From Lachnospiraceae bacterium UBA1712 (lineage in GTDB: Bacteria > Bacillota > Clostridia > Lachnospirales > Lachnospiraceae): a DNA stretch of 8,877 nt. How positions within the stretch are numbered: the stretch's first letter is position 1; every line of letters begins with the position of its first letter. A program made the position numbers and the translations under genes. The stretch lies in contig DCJA01000008.1 of assembly GCA_002317175.1 (NCBI GenBank), positions 1 through 8,877 on the forward strand, given 5' to 3'. Below, one piece after another: positions 1-5,377 of this stretch. The notes under the pieces were generated by a model, which searched no databases, was not told the DNA's origin, and worked only from the letters and a program-made list of their open reading frames with translations.

Positions 1-176
1 CACGTGGTGACCATTATGTTACACTTGTTGTTCAGGTACCTGATAAGCTTTCACATGAGGCTAAGGAACTTCTTAAGAAATTTGACGAAGCTAATGATGA
101 TTCGTTAAATGAGGCTAAGAAGTATGCTTCATCAAAAGAAAGTGACGACAAGAAGAAAAAGAAAAAATTATTCTAG
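1..176 (+). CDS. dnaJ: DnaJ chaperone, C-terminal end (partial)
   Basis: Partial gene running in from the left edge; the reading frame begins at base 3 and gives 57 residues before TAG. The translation opens RGDHYVTLVVQVPDKLS and continues HEAKELLKKFDEAN, which matches the end of the DnaJ C-terminal substrate-binding domain (the family's 'GD-yv-v-v-vP--ls-eqkelL--f' pattern). DnaJ (Hsp40) delivers unfolded clients to DnaK and stimulates its ATPase in the cytoplasm; the J domain, G/F linker and zinc-finger region lie outside the window. The last 20 or so residues are a charged tail ending in six lysines and LF. A strong terminator follows two bases after the stop, so dnaJ is probably the last gene of its heat-shock operon. 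The assignment rests only on the C-terminal segment. Confidence 0.88.
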   Translation, partial: RGDHYVTLVVQVPDKLSHEAKELLKKFDEANDDSLNEAKKYASSKESDDKKKKKKLF

Positions 177-177
177 T

Positions 178-207
178 AAAAAGCTGGCGTTTGTCGCCAG
201 CTTTTTT
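178..207 (+). terminator. Rho-independent terminator after dnaJ
   Basis: GCTGGCG (183-189) pairs with CGCCAGC (195-201) around the loop TTTGT. The stem is extended by five A (178-182) pairing with the T run at 202-207. A GC-rich stem followed by six T is a canonical intrinsic terminator, placed immediately after the dnaJ stop codon. Confidence 0.93.
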
Positions 208-243
208 GATGCTGTGATAGTAGTATTGGCTGCATGTGGGGAC

Positions 244-249
244 TATAAT
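244..249 (+). promoter_or_regulatory. Candidate sigma-A -10 box upstream of sua5
   Basis: A perfect TATAAT lies 66 bases before the sua5 start and downstream of the dnaJ terminator, where a promoter is expected. The hexamer 17 bases upstream (221-226, TAGTAT) is a poor -35 match and there is no extended -10 TG, so the call is tentative. The predicted start site, near 256, falls inside the palindrome at 250-268. Confidence 0.4.
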
Positions 250-268
250 TGATGCTATCAGAGCATCA
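250..268. repeat. 19-bp palindrome at the predicted sua5 transcription start
   Basis: TGATGCT (250-256) and AGCATCA (262-268) are perfect inverted arms around ATCAG. It directly abuts the TATAAT box at 244-249. As DNA it could be an operator; as RNA only part would be transcribed from that promoter. No T run follows, so it is not a terminator. Confidence 0.55.
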
Positions 269-315
269 AGTTTATGTGGAATAGCGTCTGGCATTGTGAT
301 ATTATGTAAATAGCT

Positions 316-1371
316 ATGTATACTGATATTATTGAGATAAATGAAGAGAATATAGATGCTCAGAAGATAGCTGAGGCTGGTGAGATTATCAGACGTGGAG
401 GACTGGTTGCATTTCCTACTGAAACGGTCTATGGTCTGGGAGGCGATGCCCTGAATCCTGATTCCAGCAAAAAAATATATGCTGCAAAGGGGAGACCCAG
501 CGACAATCCGCTTATAGTACATATAGCTAGCCTGAAAGATATGGAAAAAATTGTTGAAGCTGTTACAGATGAAGCAGCTAAACTGGCAGAAGCTTTTTGG
601 CCAGGACCTCTTACCATGATTCTTAAAAAGGCACAATGTGTTCCATTTGAGACAACGGGAGGACTTGATACTGTAGCAATACGTATGCCGGTTCACAGGA
701 CTGCACGAGCATTTATTGAGGCCGCGGGTGGATATGTGGCTGCGCCAAGTGCAAATCTTTCTGGCAAACCAAGTCCCACATGCGCCAAGTATGTTATCCA
801 GGATATGGATGGCAGAATTGATATGATAATTGATGGTGGTGACGCGGGAATAGGACTCGAATCTACTATCGTAGATCTTTCATCTGATGTCCCCATGTTA
901 CTTAGGCCAGGCTATATTACTCTTGAACAGCTGCGTGATGTTCTGGGTGATGTTGATATCGATAAGACTATTATGGATGGTAATTGTAAAGACAGACCTA
1001 AAGCACCTGGAATGCGTTACAGACACTATGCGCCCAAGGGGGATTTGAAGATTGTAGTCGGGGATTTGCAGAGGGTTGTGGATACAATCAATGATCTTAC
1101 AAAACAGGCTTGTTCACAGAAGAAAAGGGTTGGAGTCATTGCAACAGATGAGACCCAGGGACTTTATTGTGCTCAGTCGGTAAAAAGCATTGGAAGCAGA
1201 ACTGACGAGGATACCATTGCGCATAGATTATATACGATACTAAGAGAGTTTGATGATGAAGATATTGAAATAATATATTCGGAGAGCTTTGATGTAAGCG
1301 GAGTTGGACAGGCAATAATGAACAGACTGCTAAAAGCAGCTGGTCATCAGATTATAAATTTGGAGGGATAA
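316..1371 (+). CDS. sua5: L-threonylcarbamoyladenylate synthase, Sua5 type (TsaC2)
   Basis: Makes threonylcarbamoyl-AMP from threonine, bicarbonate and ATP in the cytoplasm, the first step of the t6A37 modification of ANN-decoding tRNAs; TsaB/D/E then transfer the moiety. The 351-residue length fits the two-domain Sua5 form rather than the roughly 200-residue TsaC/YrdC form. Visible YrdC-domain motifs are PTETVYGLG (34-42), AKGRPSDNPL (57-66), SANLSGKPSPT (145-155) and GLESTIVDL (180-188). The interdomain linker PGMRYRHYAPK (231-241) is the typical Sua5 segment that closes over the active site, followed by the Sua5 domain to the end. The ATG at 316 fits the family N-terminus, but no Shine-Dalgarno sequence precedes it; an ATG-TAA start-stop (304-309) sits in the same frame just upstream. 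The stop is two bases before rpiB, so the two are probably co-transcribed. B. subtilis calls the homologue ywlC. Confidence 0.95.
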   Translation: MYTDIIEINEENIDAQKIAEAGEIIRRGGLVAFPTETVYGLGGDALNPDSSKKIYAAKGRPSDNPLIVHIASLKDMEKIVEAVTDEAAKLAEAFWPGPLTMILKKAQCVPFETTGGLDTVAIRMPVHRTARAFIEAAGGYVAAPSANLSGKPSPTCAKYVIQDMDGRIDMIIDGGDAGIGLESTIVDLSSDVPMLLRPGYITLEQLRDVLGDVDIDKTIMDGNCKDRPKAPGMRYRHYAPKGDLKIVVGDLQRVVDTINDLTKQACSQKKRVGVIATDETQGLYCAQSVKSIGSRTDEDTIAHRLYTILREFDDEDIEIIYSESFDVSGVGQAIMNRLLKAAGHQIINLEG

Positions 1372-1373
1372 TA

Positions 1374-1808
1374 ATGATAGCAATTGGAAGCGATCACGGC
1401 GGATATGATCTTAAGATGTCCGTAATCAAACATCTTGAAGAGTTAGGACTTGAGTACAAGGATTTTGGCTGTTATGACAAAAATTCCTGTGATTACCCTA
1501 TTTTCGGAGAGGCAGCTGCAAAGGCTGTAGCAATTGGAGAATGCGAAAAGGGTATTGTAATCTGTACTACAGGTATTGGTATTTCTATTGTGGCAAACAA
1601 GGTTAAAGGAGTAAGATGTGCTCTCTGCTCTGAACCAGTTTCAGCAAAGATGACAAGACTTCATAATGATGCCAATGTACTTGCTATGGGAGCTGCATTA
1701 ATCGGACCTATGATGGCAAATGATATCGTTGATGTATTTCTTAATACAGAGTTCTCTGGTGAAGAGAAGCACTGCAGACGAATCAATGAAATTAGTTCAA
1801 TGGAATAG
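1374..1808 (+). CDS. rpiB: RpiB/LacA/LacB-family sugar-phosphate isomerase
   Basis: Likely interconverts ribose-5-phosphate and ribulose-5-phosphate in the non-oxidative pentose phosphate pathway (cytoplasmic). The 144 residues match the usual length. SDHGG (6-10) supplies the Asp-His pair, Cys64 in ICTTGIGIS (63-71) aligns with the catalytic cysteine, and RLHNDANVLAMG (95-106) carries the conserved His97. C-terminal arginines in HCRRI (133-137) suit phosphate binding. The family most often reads CGTG or CSTG where this protein has CTTG, a mild variation. The start follows GGAGGG (1362-1367), which overlaps the end of sua5, so translation is closely linked. The downstream upp and upstream sua5 resemble the ywl/upp region of Firmicutes, which favours a housekeeping RpiB over the LacAB galactose-6-phosphate isomerase or an allose-6-phosphate isomerase, although these cannot be separated by sequence inspection alone. 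Confidence 0.9.
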   Translation: MIAIGSDHGGYDLKMSVIKHLEELGLEYKDFGCYDKNSCDYPIFGEAAAKAVAIGECEKGIVICTTGIGISIVANKVKGVRCALCSEPVSAKMTRLHNDANVLAMGAALIGPMMANDIVDVFLNTEFSGEEKHCRRINEISSME

Positions 1809-1867
1809 AATAAACTGATACGCTATTAGGCGTTCACAAATATGTAAAGTGGGAAAGGAAAACGGGT

Positions 1868-2497
1868 ATGGCAAAAGTAGTAATAATGGATCATCCATTG
1901 ATTCAGCACAAAATTGGTTACATCAGAAGAGAGGATACAGGAACAAAGGATTTCAGACAGACAATTTCTGAAATCGCTATGCTTATCACTTATGAGGCTA
2001 CACGTAATCTTGAACTATCTGATGTTAATATTAAGACACCTATCTGCGATACAACAGTAAAAGAACTTAAGGGCAGAAAGATGGCAATTATTCCAATTCT
2101 CAGAGCAGGCTTGGGAATGGTAGATGGTGTTCTGACACTTATTCCAGCAGCAAAGGTTGGACATATTGGTCTTTACAGAGATCCAGAGACTCATCTTCCT
2201 GTAGAGTATTACTGCAAGCTTCCGGAAGACTGCGGTGAAAGAGAGGTGTTTGTAGTTGATCCAATGCTGGCAACCGGTGGATCTGCAGCAGCAGCAATTA
2301 CAATGCTTAAGGAAAAGGGTTGCAAGAAGATTCATTTTATGTGTATCATTGCTGCTCCAGAAGGACTTGAAGCTCTTAAGGCTGCACATCCTGATGTAGA
2401 TATTTATGTTGGTGCTCTTGACGAGAAACTTAATGAACATGCATACATCGTTCCTGGTCTTGGTGATGCTGGCGACAGAATCTTTGGAACAAAGTAA
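1868..2497 (+). CDS. upp: Uracil phosphoribosyltransferase
   Basis: Converts uracil and PRPP to UMP and pyrophosphate, the main uracil salvage step, in the cytoplasm. The 209-residue length is exactly that of typical bacterial Upp. The PRPP-binding loop is DPMLATGGSA (131-140), preceded by the hydrophobic strand VFVV, and the uracil-binding C-terminal segment is YIVPGLGDAGDR (193-204). The conserved PILRAGLGMVDG (76-87) and YRDPETHLPVEYY (103-115) are also present. The ATG at 1868 follows an AAAGGAAAA ribosome site about six bases upstream. The gene is 59 bases downstream of rpiB with no terminator between them, so a shared transcript is plausible. A long stem-loop lacking a T run lies 15 bases past the stop. 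Confidence 0.97.
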   Translation: MAKVVIMDHPLIQHKIGYIRREDTGTKDFRQTISEIAMLITYEATRNLELSDVNIKTPICDTTVKELKGRKMAIIPILRAGLGMVDGVLTLIPAAKVGHIGLYRDPETHLPVEYYCKLPEDCGEREVFVVDPMLATGGSAAAAITMLKEKGCKKIHFMCIIAAPEGLEALKAAHPDVDIYVGALDEKLNEHAYIVPGLGDAGDRIFGTK

Positions 2498-2512
2498 TTA
2501 AAGCTTTTTAAA

Positions 2513-2538
2513 TCACAGCCCACCTTTGTGGGCTGTGA
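2513..2538 (+). other. 11-bp stem-loop between upp and dCMP deaminase, no T run
   Basis: TCACAGCCCAC (2513-2523) pairs perfectly with GTGGGCTGTGA (2528-2538) around a four-base loop, CTTT. The stem is as stable-looking as a terminator, but AATAGTAATG follows instead of T residues, and the minus strand has only TTTAAAAAGC after it. It may slow exonucleases at the 3' end of upp mRNA, or give partial or factor-assisted termination. Confidence 0.7.
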
Positions 2539-2544
2539 ATAGTA

Positions 2545-2560
2545 ATGTAGACAGCTACAT
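2545..2560 (+). other. Small palindrome abutting the dCMP deaminase ribosome site
   Basis: ATGTAG (2545-2550) and CTACAT (2555-2560) form a perfect six-pair stem with tetraloop ACAG. The GAGG ribosome binding site begins at the very next base (2561). The position suggests an effect on translation initiation or an operator, but a six-pair AT-rich stem can also occur by chance. Confidence 0.4.
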
Positions 2561-2564
2561 GAGG
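2561..2564 (+). promoter_or_regulatory. Ribosome binding site that sets the dCMP deaminase start
   Basis: GAGG lies seven bases before ATG 2572. The in-frame TTG at 2566 is only one base from this site and cannot use it, so the ATG is the preferred start. Confidence 0.75.
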
Positions 2565-2571
2565 ATTGGTT

Positions 2572-3051
2572 ATGAAAAGAAATGACTACATAAGGTGGGA
2601 CGAATACTTTATGGGTGTATCAAAGCTTGCAGGAATGCGTTCAAAGGACCCTAATACACAGGTTGGCGCATGCATTGTAAGTGAAGATAATAAAATATTA
2701 TCTATGGGATATAATGGATTTCCTAATGGATGCTCTGATGAGGATTTTCCTTGGGAAAGAGATGGAGATATGCTTAATACAAAGTATGCATATGTTACCC
2801 ATAGTGAGCTTAATGCAATTTTAAATTACAGAGGTGGAAGCCTTCAGGGAGCGAAACTTTATGTTTCATTATTCCCTTGTAATGAGTGTGCAAAAGCTAT
2901 TATTCAGTGTGGAATAAAAACTGTTATATATGACAGTGATAAATATAATAATACTCCTGGAAATATTGCTTCAAAGAAGATGTTTGATGCAGCAGGAGTC
3001 AGATATATGCAGTATAAGCATAGTGGCAGGAAGATAGAAATAGACGTATAA
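2572..3051 (+). CDS. Deoxycytidylate (dCMP) deaminase, ComEB-like
   Basis: Zinc-dependent deaminase converting dCMP to dUMP, the precursor for thymidylate synthesis (cytoplasmic). I place the start at ATG 2572 (159 residues, MKRNDYIRWDEYF), because its ribosome site has proper spacing; the open frame extends two codons upstream to a TTG. Zinc ligands and the catalytic glutamate are visible as THSEL (His77, Glu79) and PCNEC (Cys103, Cys106). SKDPNTQVGACIV (24-36) and GYNGFPNGC (46-54) are the conserved substrate-side segments of the dCMP deaminase family, and length fits. Firmicutes homologues are named ComEB, but the competence-operon name is historical and nothing here points to competence. 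Directly downstream of upp, it keeps the pyrimidine-nucleotide theme; the next gene starts 28 bases later without a terminator. Confidence 0.93.
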   Translation: MKRNDYIRWDEYFMGVSKLAGMRSKDPNTQVGACIVSEDNKILSMGYNGFPNGCSDEDFPWERDGDMLNTKYAYVTHSELNAILNYRGGSLQGAKLYVSLFPCNECAKAIIQCGIKTVIYDSDKYNNTPGNIASKKMFDAAGVRYMQYKHSGRKIEIDV

Positions 3052-3079
3052 CAGACATATAAGAAGAAAGTTTTGGCAG

Positions 3080-4291
3080 ATGTTTTATAGGCGAAAGCGA
3101 CATATAGTCTTTGTAGCAGTTATATTATGTGTAACTATGTATTTCAGTACGATTCCGCAGTTTGAATCCTATGCAAAAACCACTAAGGAAAAACTGGAGG
3201 AAGCTGAACAACAGCATCAGCAAACACAGGAAAAAATATCTGATACTAAAGACAAAATCGATGATACAAAAGAGAATATTGCAGGACTGAACAGCAAAAA
3301 GGAAAGCTTAAAGGAAGAACTGGACGGACTTAACGGACAGCTTACTGAAGTGAGCGAGAGACTTGCGGATCTTGAAAAGCAGATACAGGATAAGCAGGCA
3401 GAGATAGAACAGACTCAGCTTGATCTTGAAGAAGCAAAGCAGACAGAAGCGGATCAGTACGAAGCCATGAAGAAGAGAATACAGTTTATGTATGAAAAAA
3501 AGAATTTCATAATAGGCGATGTTTTCTTTGGAGGTGGAGATATTTCTGAGATACTCAACAGAAACGAATATATTGAGAGTCTGGTTGAATATGACCATAA
3601 GATGATGGATAAATATACCGAAATCAGAAAAAATGTTGAGGATACAGAAGCAGAGCTTGAGGAACAGAAGGCTCAGCTTGACAGCTATCGCTCTGAAGTT
3701 GAAGAGGAGCAGGCTCAGGTACAGGGCTATGTTGAAAAGACTACCTACAATATACAGGCTTATACTGGACAGATAAAGAATGCTCAGGCTCAGGCTGATG
3801 CTTATGAAAAAGAGGCAGAAGCTTACGAAGCTCAGGCTGCTCAGGAAGCGCAGAATATTGCAGCACTTAAGAAACAGTTAGAGGAGGAAATAGCTAAGTC
3901 AAAATTAGCAGCTCAGTCAAGCTGGAGAGACATTTCTGAAGTACAGTTTGCGGAGGGAGACAGATACCTTTTGGCTAATCTTATTTACTGCGAAGCGGGC
4001 AATCAGCCATATGAGGGTCAGGTTGGTGTAGGAGCAGTTGTAATAAACAGAGTGCTGTCTTCGGTTTTTCCGGATACAGTTGTTGGAGTAATATATCAAA
4101 ACAGACAGTTCTCGCCGGTTGCCAGTGGTAGACTGGCTTTGGCGCTCGCGGAGAACAGGGCAACAGATGCCTGCTACAGAGCTGCAGATGCTGCTATGAG
4201 TGGACAGACTACTGTTGGAAGCTGTGTATATTTCAGAACACCAATCGAGGGACTTAGTGGACTTCAGATTGGCGGACATATATTCTATTAA
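3080..4291 (+). CDS. Secreted coiled-coil cell wall hydrolase (SleB/Hydrolase_2 domain)
   Basis: Predicted exported peptidoglycan hydrolase of 403 residues. A signal peptide covers about 1-32 (MFYRRKRH, hydrophobic HIVFVAVILCVTMYF, likely cut near SYA). Residues 33-275 are a long Glu/Gln/Lys-rich coiled coil with a PcsB/CwlO-like insert at about 130-180 (KKRIQFMYEKKN, ISEILNRNEYIESLVEYD). Residues 293-403 are a SleB/CwlJ-type hydrolase domain: RYLLANLIYCEAGNQPYEGQVGVG, with Glu305 the expected catalytic acid by analogy with SleB, then INRVLS, VIYQNRQFSPV and the terminal GGHIFY. In PcsB and CwlO the coiled coil is an autoinhibitory region controlled by FtsEX, so similar gating is possible here (inference). 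SleB-type domains are best known from spore germination, but vegetative wall-remodelling roles are equally possible. The ribosome site is weak (AAGAAGAAAG around 3061-3070). Confidence 0.88.
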   Translation: MFYRRKRHIVFVAVILCVTMYFSTIPQFESYAKTTKEKLEEAEQQHQQTQEKISDTKDKIDDTKENIAGLNSKKESLKEELDGLNGQLTEVSERLADLEKQIQDKQAEIEQTQLDLEEAKQTEADQYEAMKKRIQFMYEKKNFIIGDVFFGGGDISEILNRNEYIESLVEYDHKMMDKYTEIRKNVEDTEAELEEQKAQLDSYRSEVEEEQAQVQGYVEKTTYNIQAYTGQIKNAQAQADAYEKEAEAYEAQAAQEAQNIAALKKQLEEEIAKSKLAAQSSWRDISEVQFAEGDRYLLANLIYCEAGNQPYEGQVGVGAVVINRVLSSVFPDTVVGVIYQNRQFSPVASGRLALALAENRATDACYRAADAAMSGQTTVGSCVYFRTPIEGLSGLQIGGHIFY

Positions 4292-4381
4292 ATATTTAAT
4301 TCATGATATGTCATTTTTTTCTGGACAATTTGTATCTGGTCAGAATTTTGGAAACATATTTATGAACTAGGCTGAACACAT

Positions 4382-4419
4382 AGATGCTATTCTGTATTGA
4401 ACAGGTAGCATCTTTTTTT
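4382..4419 (+). terminator. Rho-independent terminator between the sleB-like gene and the sigma operon
   Basis: AGATGCTA (4382-4389) pairs with TAGCATCT (4406-4413), with extra inner pairs CTG/CAG and a seven-base loop. The run of seven T at 4413-4419 overlaps the last stem base. It lies 90 bases after the hydrolase stop and 58 bases before the sigma reading frame, so it separates the two units or could attenuate a longer leader transcript. Confidence 0.88.
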
Positions 4420-4426
4420 AAAAATT

Positions 4427-4455
4427 TGAAGACTTTTGAAATACTGAATCGTTAT
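4427..4455 (+). promoter_or_regulatory. Candidate ECF-type promoter of the sigma operon
   Basis: TGAAGA (4427-4432) and CGTTAT (4450-4455) are separated by 17 bases, resembling the B. subtilis SigW/SigM pattern TGAAAC-N16/17-CGT. No sigma-A pair with 16-18 base spacing fits this gap better. The implied start site, near 4461, would leave a short leader before the ribosome site. Autoregulation by the encoded sigma factor is typical of the family but is inference here. Confidence 0.35.
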
Positions 4456-4470
4456 ATCTAATGAAAGCAA

Positions 4471-4479
4471 GGGGAGGTG
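4471..4479 (+). promoter_or_regulatory. Strong ribosome site overlapping the GTG start of the sigma gene
   Basis: GGGGAGGTG is a near-perfect anti-16S match, but its last three bases are the only conventional in-frame start (GTG 4477). Normal spacing from GGAGG (4473-4477) falls on the in-frame ATA at 4486. Which codon is used cannot be decided from this sequence alone. Confidence 0.6.
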
Positions 4480-4998
4480 GAGAAAATAGATTCTAGAGAA
4501 AACTTAATAAGGCTCATTAATCAGTATCAGAATCTTGTTTTTTCTGTCTGTCTCAAGCTCACCGGTGATTATTTTACTTCCGAGGATATTACTCAGGACA
4601 CTTTTATTACAGCCTATCAGCATTGGGATGAATTTGATGGAACATCAGAAAAAGCCTGGATATGCAGAATAGCTGCTAACAAATGTATAGACTGGCAGAG
4701 GGCAGCAGCCAGACGAAATATTGCAATGGCACCGGAAGAGATGCCAGAGGAAGTGTCAGTTAGTAATGAGCCACTTGGAGAGATACTTAACAAAGAAATA
4801 ATAGAAAGATTTGAAGTCTGCCTAAATTCGCTTGATGAACCTTACAGAAGCGTGGCCACAAAGCATTTTTTGAGGGGAAAGACAGCAAAAGAAATATCTG
4901 AGGATACAGGAATAGGGCTTAAGACTGTTCAGACTCAGATATACAGAGCGAAAGAGATGCTTAAAAAAGCAATAAGAAAGGAGGAACTGCTTATATGA
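4477..4998 (+). CDS. ECF-type RNA polymerase sigma factor
   Basis: Sigma-70 family, extracytoplasmic-function type, 173 residues from GTG. Region 2 spans about 13-80, with LVFSVCLKLTGDYFTSEDITQD and TFITAYQHWDEFDG (promoter -10 recognition and core binding) followed by WICRIAANKCIDWQR. A short acidic linker rich in Pro and Glu (about 84-105) precedes region 4 (about 108-168), whose helix-turn-helix reads TAKEISEDTGIGLKTVQTQIYRAKEML (-35 recognition). There is no region 1 or 3, as expected for this class. Its stop overlaps the next gene's start as ATGA, the usual coupling of an ECF sigma with its anti-sigma, so it should be held inactive at the membrane until an envelope signal arrives (inference). 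The translation start is uncertain: GTG sits inside the ribosome site, and a better-spaced start would be the rare ATA at 4486. Confidence 0.92.
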   Translation: MEKIDSRENLIRLINQYQNLVFSVCLKLTGDYFTSEDITQDTFITAYQHWDEFDGTSEKAWICRIAANKCIDWQRAAARRNIAMAPEEMPEEVSVSNEPLGEILNKEIIERFEVCLNSLDEPYRSVATKHFLRGKTAKEISEDTGIGLKTVQTQIYRAKEMLKKAIRKEELLI

Positions 4999-5366
4999 GT
5001 TTTGAATATTTATCAGATGAAGAACTAAATAATCTGATTATGGATGTTGAGCAAAATGATATGGTTACAGCTCCTCCGAATATACAGGGGAGTATATTGG
5101 AAGAACTAGACGAATTAGTGCGATATAGTGTGGAACTTCCACAAAAGTCTCAAGGAGACAAAGTAGTTGAGTTTAGACGTTACAGAGTAAGAGTAATTGC
5201 AGCGGTTGCTGCAGTGGTAGCATTTGTAATGATTGTACCAGGATTTACAAGAGCAATCCCAAAGGAGGATAGTGCAAACCTGATAGATATAAGCATTACA
5301 GACAGAGGCTGGCTTAAAGATATCGCCAGCAGCCATTATATTAGTGATTTTATTAACATGAGATAG
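4995..5366 (+). CDS. Probable anti-sigma factor, single-pass membrane protein
   Basis: 123 residues. The N-terminal part (1-62) is acidic and soluble (SDEELNNLIMDVEQNDMVTAPPNIQGSILEELDEL), followed by a basic stretch RRYRVR and one transmembrane helix at about 66-84 (VIAAVAAVVAFVMIVPGF), then some 37 external residues. Topology should place the acidic domain in the cytoplasm, where it could bind the sigma factor. Identification as anti-sigma comes from the four-base ATGA overlap with the ECF sigma gene and this layout; I recognise no named domain. There is no His-x3-Cys-x2-Cys zinc anti-sigma motif; the protein has no cysteine at all. The external tail is too short for a folded sensor, so sensing may depend on the two membrane proteins encoded next. 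The ribosome site is AAAGGAGG at 4978-4985, within the sigma gene. Confidence 0.65.
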   Translation: MSFEYLSDEELNNLIMDVEQNDMVTAPPNIQGSILEELDELVRYSVELPQKSQGDKVVEFRRYRVRVIAAVAAVVAFVMIVPGFTRAIPKEDSANLIDISITDRGWLKDIASSHYISDFINMR

Positions 5367-5377
5367 GAGATTTTTTT

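Noticed and set aside
115..696. 193-codon open frame on the minus strand across the dnaJ end and sua5 start
   Set aside because: It lies opposite two well-identified genes and a terminator, is rich in Ser, Cys, Tyr and Phe with no recognisable domain, and has no supporting ribosome site.
1820..1837. Short ACGC/GCGT inverted repeat in the rpiB-upp gap
   Set aside because: It has only four pairs and no T run, so it is within what chance would give.
2015..2440. 141-codon open frame on the minus strand inside upp
   Set aside because: It is an antisense shadow of a fully intact upp gene; its composition (many Cys, Asn, Trp, Lys) is typical of a shadow frame.
2566..2571. TTG start two codons upstream for the dCMP deaminase
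   Set aside because: It is one base from the GAGG site, while ATG 2572 has normal spacing and matches the family N-terminus.
3308..3598. 96-codon minus-strand frame inside the SleB-like gene
   Set aside because: It reflects the complement of the repetitive Glu/Gln/Lys coiled-coil codons, giving a Leu/Phe/Ser-rich shadow with no independent evidence.
4303..4320. ATGA-TATG-TCAT followed by seven T, as a terminator right after the SleB-like gene
   Set aside because: The stem has only four AT-rich pairs; the much stronger hairpin at 4382-4419 is the better terminator.
4350..4377. GGAAAC...CTGAAC as an alternative ECF promoter
   Set aside because: The -35-like box is good, but the -10 side lacks the CGT core, and the strong terminator lies between it and the sigma gene.
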